From contig CABFPG010000013.1 of assembly GCA_902141825.1 (NCBI GenBank), positions 109,796-173,795 of the forward strand: a stretch of DNA of 64,000 nucleotides, in the 5' to 3' direction. Of the stretch, positions 59,216 through 64,000 are shown piece after piece. Numbering within the stretch: the first letter of the stretch is position 1; each line of letters starts with the position of its first letter. The stretch comes from Thalassocella blandensis. GTDB lineage: Bacteria; Pseudomonadota; Gammaproteobacteria; Pseudomonadales; Cellvibrionaceae. Below the pieces are notes generated by a model. It saw nothing but the letters and a program-made list of their open reading frames with translations. It searched no databases and was not told where the DNA came from. Made by a program: the position numbers and the translations under genes.

Positions 59216-60709
59216 ATGAATTTCCCCTTAAAACCGTCACGTTTGTGGCTAGCCATCAGCGCTACCTTGCTGCTGAATGGTTGCGTGTCCGCACCGGATA
59301 CACCAGAGACCGCCGCCATGCTCGACGGCCACCACTCTGACCAGCAGCTTGGATTGTCCAACCAACCAGCACAGCGTATCCAAGCGGGCTGGTGGCAGGC
59401 ATTTGGTGACCAGCAATTAAATCGTCTGGTGGCAGAATCTCTTGCCAATAACCCCAGTCTCGCCGAAGCCCTCACACGTATTCGTTCGGCACAAGCGGGC
59501 ATTCTGGCCTCCACAGCAGCGCATCAACCCGGATTCAGTCTGGATGGCAACGCCAACTATCAGCGTCTATCAGAAAATTTCACCTACCCACCAGCGGAGG
59601 CAGGTTTTGGTGTTGCTGGTGGTGATAGTGTCTGGATGGGAAAGCTGGGTGCAAACATGAGTTGGGACCTGGACTTCTGGGGTCGTCATGCCAATCAACT
59701 GAAACAGGCGAAAGCGCTGGCACTGGCCGCCGAGCTGGATCATGCCACTGCACGTTTGAGTATCTCGGGTGCCATTGCACAGTCCTATGTTGATCTGTAC
59801 AGCGCCTATGCCTATGCCGACATCGCTGAAAAATCTCAAACACAACGCGAAAAAATACTGGATATCACCAAGAACCGTGTCAAAGCTGGTCTGGATACGC
59901 AAGTCGAACTGAAAACCGCAGAAGCAGCCTTGCCCCAAGCCCACACCGCACGTCTGCAGGCAGAACTGCAGCGCGATATTGCGGTTCACAATCTGGCAGC
60001 ACTAAGCGGGCAGGGCGCTGAAGCCTACCGCGATATCACACGTCCACAAGTCAATATTGATGCAAGCCTGCCATTACCAAACGCCTTGCCATTAGACCTG
60101 CTGTCGCGCCGTCCCGATATACTTGCCGCCAAATTGCGAGTTGAAGCTGCCAACGCGGGAAAAGCGTCAGCCAAAGCGGCGTTTTATCCGGACATTAATC
60201 TCACTGCATTTGCCGGGTTTCAGTCGATAGGGCTGGACAATTTATTTGATTCCGGCAGTGCTATTTATAACGTTGGACCCGCGCTGCATTTGCCCCTGTT
60301 TGATGCCAAGCGATTAAAAGCGGGCTTCTTTACCGCATCCGCGGAACTCGATCATGCGATTGCCAGCTACAACGATACCGTCTTAAAAGCGATTCGCGAT
60401 GTTGCCAACCAACTCAGCCGAACCGCATCGCTAAGCAAACAACTCAACCAGGCGCAATTGCGCCTCGCCGCCGCTGAAGAGGCGTATCGCCTCGCACAAA
60501 GCCGTTATCAGGCCGGACTCAGCTCACAATTGGTCGTGCTACGCGCGGAAGAAAATCTGCTATCCGCCCAACGCGATATCGTAGCCATTACGTCCAATTC
60601 ACTCGTCGCACGAGTGACCTTGTTGCTGACCGTCGGCGGCAGTTTCGACCCACAACAGTCTTCTTCCATTAACCAGGCGGTTAATGCATCTTCAGGAGTT
60701 TCATCATGA
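59216..60709 (+). CDS. Outer-membrane efflux factor (NodT/OprM type lipoprotein)
   Basis: A 497-residue TolC-like outer-membrane channel of the RND/EmrAB type. The start ATG at 59216 has TGAGAGA upstream (the frame opens with TTG at 59204). A lipoprotein signal ends at LLLNGC (Cys23). Two OEP repeats follow, with DQQLNRLVAESLANNPSLAEALTRI and RRPDILAAKLRVEAANAGKASAKAAFYPDINLTAF, typical of the family, and NVGPALHLPLFDAKRLKA near the second half. It overlaps the HlyD gene by four bases. Confidence 0.93.
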   Translation: MNFPLKPSRLWLAISATLLLNGCVSAPDTPETAAMLDGHHSDQQLGLSNQPAQRIQAGWWQAFGDQQLNRLVAESLANNPSLAEALTRIRSAQAGILASTAAHQPGFSLDGNANYQRLSENFTYPPAEAGFGVAGGDSVWMGKLGANMSWDLDFWGRHANQLKQAKALALAAELDHATARLSISGAIAQSYVDLYSAYAYADIAEKSQTQREKILDITKNRVKAGLDTQVELKTAEAALPQAHTARLQAELQRDIAVHNLAALSGQGAEAYRDITRPQVNIDASLPLPNALPLDLLSRRPDILAAKLRVEAANAGKASAKAAFYPDINLTAFAGFQSIGLDNLFDSGSAIYNVGPALHLPLFDAKRLKAGFFTASAELDHAIASYNDTVLKAIRDVANQLSRTASLSKQLNQAQLRLAAAEEAYRLAQSRYQAGLSSQLVVLRAEENLLSAQRDIVAITSNSLVARVTLLLTVGGSFDPQQSSSINQAVNASSGVSS

Positions 60710-61896
60710 CCACTCATTCAACATCTCCCGCTGCGGAAAGCCCAAATAATCGCACGCGCAATCTTCGCCTGCTGATTTTGCTGGCCGTCGTGATCCTCGG
60801 TGTCAGCGTGTACAGTGCGTACTTCTTTTTCCACGCGCGCTATTTCGAAAGCACCGATGACGCCTATGTCGCTGCAGACATGGTGCAAATCACCACTGAG
60901 ATTGGCGGTACCGTCAGTGCAGTCTACGTCGATGATACCCAGCACGTGAAACAGGGCCAGGTGCTGCTGCAGCTGGACCCCGCCGACGCTGAAATTGCAC
61001 TGCAGGCGGCTGAAGCTGAGTTGGCGCGCACGGTTCGTTCGGTACGCGGTCTGTATTCCCGTTCCAAAGGTCTGGAAGCCAGTATTCGGGCCAATCAAGT
61101 GTCTTTGAAAAGTGCACAGGAAGATCTTGAGCGGCGCCAAATGGCTGCCCGGGACGGTGGAGTATCCAGCGAAGAGCTGCAACACGCTCAAGACCAGGTT
61201 GCACAGTTGGATGCCACGCTGATAGCGACCAAAGAAGAGCTGGAAACCACCAATGCCCAAATAGATAACACCTCCGTCACCAACCATCCGCAGGTGCGGG
61301 CCGCCGCCGCGCAAGTGCGCCAGGCAGCTCTTAGTTTAAAACGCACAGAAGTCCGTGCACCAATCAGCGGTGTGGTGGCTCGTCGCAATGTCCAAATCGG
61401 CAGTCGTATCGCAGCGGGCAGCCCCCTCATGGCGGTGGTATCACTGGATGATGTATGGGTAGATGCGAATTTTAAAGAGGTGCAGATTAAAAACATGCGA
61501 GTTGGTCAGCCTGTTGCGATTCATGCTGACATCTATGGCAATGATGTTGAGTATCCCGGCAAAATCGTCGGTCTGGGTGCCGGCAGCGGATCGGCGTTCG
61601 CGCTGCTTCCACCACAAAATGCATCGGGTAACTGGATCAAGATTGTGCAACGGGTTCCCGTGCGTATCGCACTGGATCAACAAACACTGAAAGCTCACCC
61701 CCTGCGTGTTGGTCTGTCCATGCATGCCACTGTCGACCTGCATGATGTGAGCGGCTCCATTGTCGCCACAGAGGTACGCGAACATGCGCAGCTACTGCCA
61801 ATGTCCGCTGAACACGATGACGCGGTTGAAGAAAAGATCGCAAATATCATCGCGCAAAACAGTGGTGATACCACCACCACGTTAACAGCAAATTAA
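60706..61896 (+). CDS. HlyD/EmrA-family membrane-fusion adaptor
   Basis: A 396-residue periplasmic adaptor with one N-terminal membrane helix (LLILLAVVILGVSVYSAYFFF). The lipoyl-like half is ESTDDAYVAADMVQITTEIGGTVSAVYVDDTQHVKQGQVLLQLDPADAEI; a long alpha-helical hairpin and the other lipoyl half (RAPISGVVARRNVQIGSRIAAGSPL) follow. It links the EmrB-like pump to the outer-membrane factor. The arrangement matches EmrAB/FarAB operons. Confidence 0.94.
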   Translation: MTTHSTSPAAESPNNRTRNLRLLILLAVVILGVSVYSAYFFFHARYFESTDDAYVAADMVQITTEIGGTVSAVYVDDTQHVKQGQVLLQLDPADAEIALQAAEAELARTVRSVRGLYSRSKGLEASIRANQVSLKSAQEDLERRQMAARDGGVSSEELQHAQDQVAQLDATLIATKEELETTNAQIDNTSVTNHPQVRAAAAQVRQAALSLKRTEVRAPISGVVARRNVQIGSRIAAGSPLMAVVSLDDVWVDANFKEVQIKNMRVGQPVAIHADIYGNDVEYPGKIVGLGAGSGSAFALLPPQNASGNWIKIVQRVPVRIALDQQTLKAHPLRVGLSMHATVDLHDVSGSIVATEVREHAQLLPMSAEHDDAVEEKIANIIAQNSGDTTTTLTAN

Positions 61897-61909
61897 GCGG
61901 GTAATCAGT

Positions 61910-63442
61910 GTGAGTCAAAGCAACACGCAAGCAAGCATGCCGCAATGGCTGGTGGCTGCGGCCCTGGCGCTGGGCACGTTTATGCAGGTTCTGGATACCA
62001 CCATTGCCAATGTCTCGATTCCAACCATCGCCGGCAACCTCGGGGTATCGACCAATCAAGGCACTTGGGTAATTACCTCATTTGCGGTGGCCAACGGTAT
62101 TTCGGTCCCGCTAACAGGCTGGCTGATGATGCGCTTTGGGGTGGTGCGAACCTTCGTCGTTTCGGTGATTTTATTTACCATCGCCTCATTTCTTTGCGGC
62201 GTTGCCTGGAGCCTTTCATCACTGGTGGCTTTTCGTGTGTTACAGGGTGCCGTATCCGGACCAATGATTCCCGGCTCGCAAGCGCTGTTATTATCTCTGT
62301 TCCCACCGGAGAAGAAGGGCGTGGCACTGGCAGTCTGGTCCATGACGACACTGGTCGCTCCTATATGCGGCCCAATTCTCGGCGGATACATTTCAGATAA
62401 TCACAGCTGGCCCTGGATTTTTCTCATCAACATTCCGGTCGGATTATTCTGTGCTTTTGTCTGCTGGCAGGGGCTTAAAAATCGTGAAACGCCCACCCGA
62501 AAACTCCCTATCGACAGCATTGGCCTGGGTCTGCTGGTGGTGTGGGTTGGCGCATTGCAGATCATGCTGGATATGGGTAAAGAAGTGGACTGGTTCCACT
62601 CTTCGTTTATCGTTGCGATGGGGCTTATTGCTCTGGTTGGGTTTATTGCTTTTCTTATTTGGGAGTTCAGTGAGAAACACCCGATAGTCGATTTATCGCT
62701 GTTTAAAAACAGAAACTTTACCATCGGTACTATAGCTCTGTGCCTGGGCTACGGTATATTTTTTGGTGCTGTAGTGCTGCAGCCACTCTGGATGCAAACC
62801 TGGCTCGGTTATACGGCAACCTGGGCTGGCTTTATTGCAGCACCGAGCGGATTTATCGCCGTACTGATCTCTCCCTGGGTGGGTAAAAACATTACTCGCT
62901 TTGATGCACGCTGGTTCGCCACGATCTCCTTTATCGTGTTTGGTATTTCCTATTTTATGCGAGCCGGTTACACCGCCCATGCCAGTTTTTCTGCATATGT
63001 GATGCCGCTGTTGGTACAGGGTGTGGCCATGGCGATGTTTTTTGTCGCGATGTTGTCCATCTTATTGGAGGGCGTGCCCGATTCGCAGGTACCCGCCGCC
63101 TCTGGTTTATCCAATTTTCTGCGTATCACAGCGGGCAGCTTTGCAACATCAATTACAACCACCTTTTGGGATAATCATGCCGCCCAGCATCAGACGCATT
63201 TAGCGGAAAGTTCCAGTATTTATGATCCGGCTTTGACCATGGCAACCCAGCAACTCTCTCAACTCGGATTGAGTGAACAACAGGCTCTGGGTGTTCTCAG
63301 TCATGAAATGAGTAATCAGGCTTACCTGTTGTCGGCACTGGATTTTTTCTGGATTTCCGGTTGGTTGTGCTGGGCAATTGCCGGCATCGTCTGGCTGACT
63401 CGCCGGCCACAAGGCGGCGGTCATGTGGTGGCTGCCGACTAG
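61910..63442 (+). CDS. EmrB/QacA-family drug efflux MFS transporter (DHA2)
   Basis: A 510-residue, 14-helix proton-driven multidrug exporter. The DHA2 signature is LDTTIANVSIPTIAGNLGVS, followed by WVITSFAVANGISVPLTGWL and motif C-like GPILGGYI. The start is GTG at 61910 (GTGAGTCAAAGC), 13 bases after the emrA-type stop, with a weak ribosome site. It is the last gene of the marR-controlled efflux operon; a hairpin follows its end. Confidence 0.94.
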   Translation: MSQSNTQASMPQWLVAAALALGTFMQVLDTTIANVSIPTIAGNLGVSTNQGTWVITSFAVANGISVPLTGWLMMRFGVVRTFVVSVILFTIASFLCGVAWSLSSLVAFRVLQGAVSGPMIPGSQALLLSLFPPEKKGVALAVWSMTTLVAPICGPILGGYISDNHSWPWIFLINIPVGLFCAFVCWQGLKNRETPTRKLPIDSIGLGLLVVWVGALQIMLDMGKEVDWFHSSFIVAMGLIALVGFIAFLIWEFSEKHPIVDLSLFKNRNFTIGTIALCLGYGIFFGAVVLQPLWMQTWLGYTATWAGFIAAPSGFIAVLISPWVGKNITRFDARWFATISFIVFGISYFMRAGYTAHASFSAYVMPLLVQGVAMAMFFVAMLSILLEGVPDSQVPAASGLSNFLRITAGSFATSITTTFWDNHAAQHQTHLAESSSIYDPALTMATQQLSQLGLSEQQALGVLSHEMSNQAYLLSALDFFWISGWLCWAIAGIVWLTRRPQGGGHVVAAD

Positions 63443-63472
63443 TCAGCCCTTTTCTCCCGCTTCGCTATTCGT

Positions 63473-63503
63473 CGTGGTTAAGGCTCCGAGTTCCTTAACC
63501 ACG
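63473..63503. terminator. Hairpin after the efflux operon
   Basis: CGTGGTTAAGG and CCTTAACCACG form a perfect 11-bp stem around a nine-base loop, 31 bases after the pump stop. There is no T-run on either strand, so termination would be unusual or Rho-assisted. Confidence 0.5.
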
Positions 63504-63590
63504 CACACGACAAGCCAGTAAGTATTCAAACAGGTATTCAAGCAAGGCATCCCAGGGCCGTTTCCAACGGATATGTTGATTGCGCTTTTC

Positions 63591-63670
63591 GGTGCTCTTA
63601 AATTCAGGCGCTCTTAAATTCAGGTGTTCTTAAATTCAGGAACTCTTAAATTCAGGTACTCTTAAATTCT
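63591..63670. repeat. 16-bp tandem repeat, 5 copies
   Basis: Five consecutive units with consensus GGTGCTCTTAAATTCA, differing at one to four positions. It lies in the 468-base gap between the efflux operon and the minus-strand gene at the window end. The remaining part of that gap (63671-63840) shows no gene. Confidence 0.9.
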
Positions 63671-63840
63671 GATATTTTTGCATTCGACTCGTCACACAAC
63701 TGAGTGTGTCAATGTTTCGCCTGGTTCTGCCTCACCCTTCCTTCTATCAACCTGAATTGCACAGTTTGGAATGTCCTCTCTGAAGTGAACAGTCTGAAAT
63801 GCTCAGCCTGGTATTTTCCAATTTAGCCAATGCGGGCAGG

Positions 63841-63871
63841 CATAAAAAAAGCCAGCACTGAGGCTGGCTTT
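63841..63871 (-). terminator. Terminator of the gene at the window end
   Basis: On the minus strand AAAGCCAGC and GCTGGCTTT pair around six bases, followed by a run of T. It lies 40 bases beyond the stop of the partial minus-strand gene. Confidence 0.85.
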
Positions 63872-63910
63872 AATTTCACGGTGTTGCGTTACCGCAACTT
63901 GCATCCAAAC

Positions 63911-64000
63911 TTAATTACAGGCACCCAGATCCGTCCAGGCATTGCTCCAGGCCCAGCCCGATGGTGGTGCGTAAGGTCCACCCGTCGTACACCAGCCACC
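63911..64000 (-). CDS. C-terminal end of a secreted protein with CBM5/12-like module
   Basis: Only 29 codons and the TAA are in the window; the gene continues beyond it. The tail GGWCTTGGPYAPPSGWAW then SNAWTDLGACN is almost the same as the end of the GH43 enzyme (GGWCTVGGPYAPGDGWAW, ending WTDLGNCN). It is therefore another secreted protein, probably a carbohydrate-active enzyme, with the same CBM5/12-like module. The catalytic domain is unknown. Confidence 0.85.
   Translation of the reverse strand, partial: GGWCTTGGPYAPPSGWAWSNAWTDLGACN

Noticed and set aside
60718..61314. 198-residue minus-strand frame opposite the HlyD/EmrA gene
   Set aside because: Shadow of the well-supported adaptor gene; no start signal and no family resemblance.
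63591..63670. CRISPR-like array
   Set aside because: The 16-bp units are directly adjacent, with no spacers, and no cas gene is nearby. It is a simple tandem repeat.

Overview
The window looks like a chromosomal segment of a plant-polysaccharide-degrading gammaproteobacterium, most likely Cellvibrio or a close relative. The reasons are the gene order pyrE / slmA / argB / algC / coaBC / radC / rpmB / rpmG, as in pseudomonads and cellvibrios; poly-serine linkers between domains of secreted proteins; a GH3 lipoprotein with an ExoP-type C-terminus; and a GH43 enzyme with several carbohydrate-binding modules. No tRNA, rRNA, CRISPR array, transposase or integrase was found.

Layout. 1-8.5 kb holds housekeeping genes: the end of pyrE, a DUF4124 protein, slmA, argB, algC, coaBC (with no dut beside it), radC and the L28/L33 ribosomal operon. 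8.7-14.05 kb is a signalling cluster: an HTH-REC regulator with inverted domain order, a histidine-kinase-like protein that lacks a recognisable ATPase domain, a three-PAS hybrid kinase and a receiver protein with an unrecognised output domain. 14.5-21 kb is housekeeping: mutM, rph, yicC, gmk, rpoZ, spoT, ridA. 21-31 kb holds an OmpR/EnvZ-type pair, an SDR, a patatin phospholipase, a minus-strand run (flavoprotein, MFS transporter, hexose-phosphate mutarotase) and a chemoreceptor.

31-50 kb is the accessory heart of the window. It carries a 3120-residue secreted protein built of six tandem cysteine-rich GLUG/calcium-loop modules with a C-terminal GlyGly-CTERM-like anchor; a GH3 exo-glucosidase lipoprotein; a membrane-embedded AraC regulator divergent from it; a tandem pair of MASE2-GGDEF diguanylate cyclases; and a GH43 enzyme with two ricin-type modules, a CBM32-like module and a CBM5/12-like module. 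Together these suggest coordination of carbohydrate attack, surface attachment and c-di-GMP signalling, which is inference.

50.6-58.6 kb is a tightly overlapping seven-gene operon (membrane protein, RDD, SpoIIM-like, DUF4129, DUF4350, MoxR ATPase, DUF58), a widespread arrangement of poorly known function. 58.7-63.4 kb is a MarR-controlled tripartite efflux operon (outer-membrane factor, HlyD/EmrA adaptor, EmrB-type pump). The window ends inside another secreted protein with a CBM5/12-like tail. Short tandem repeats with 14-16 bp units recur at four unrelated loci, one of them inside a coding region and one in the leader of the marR-like gene.
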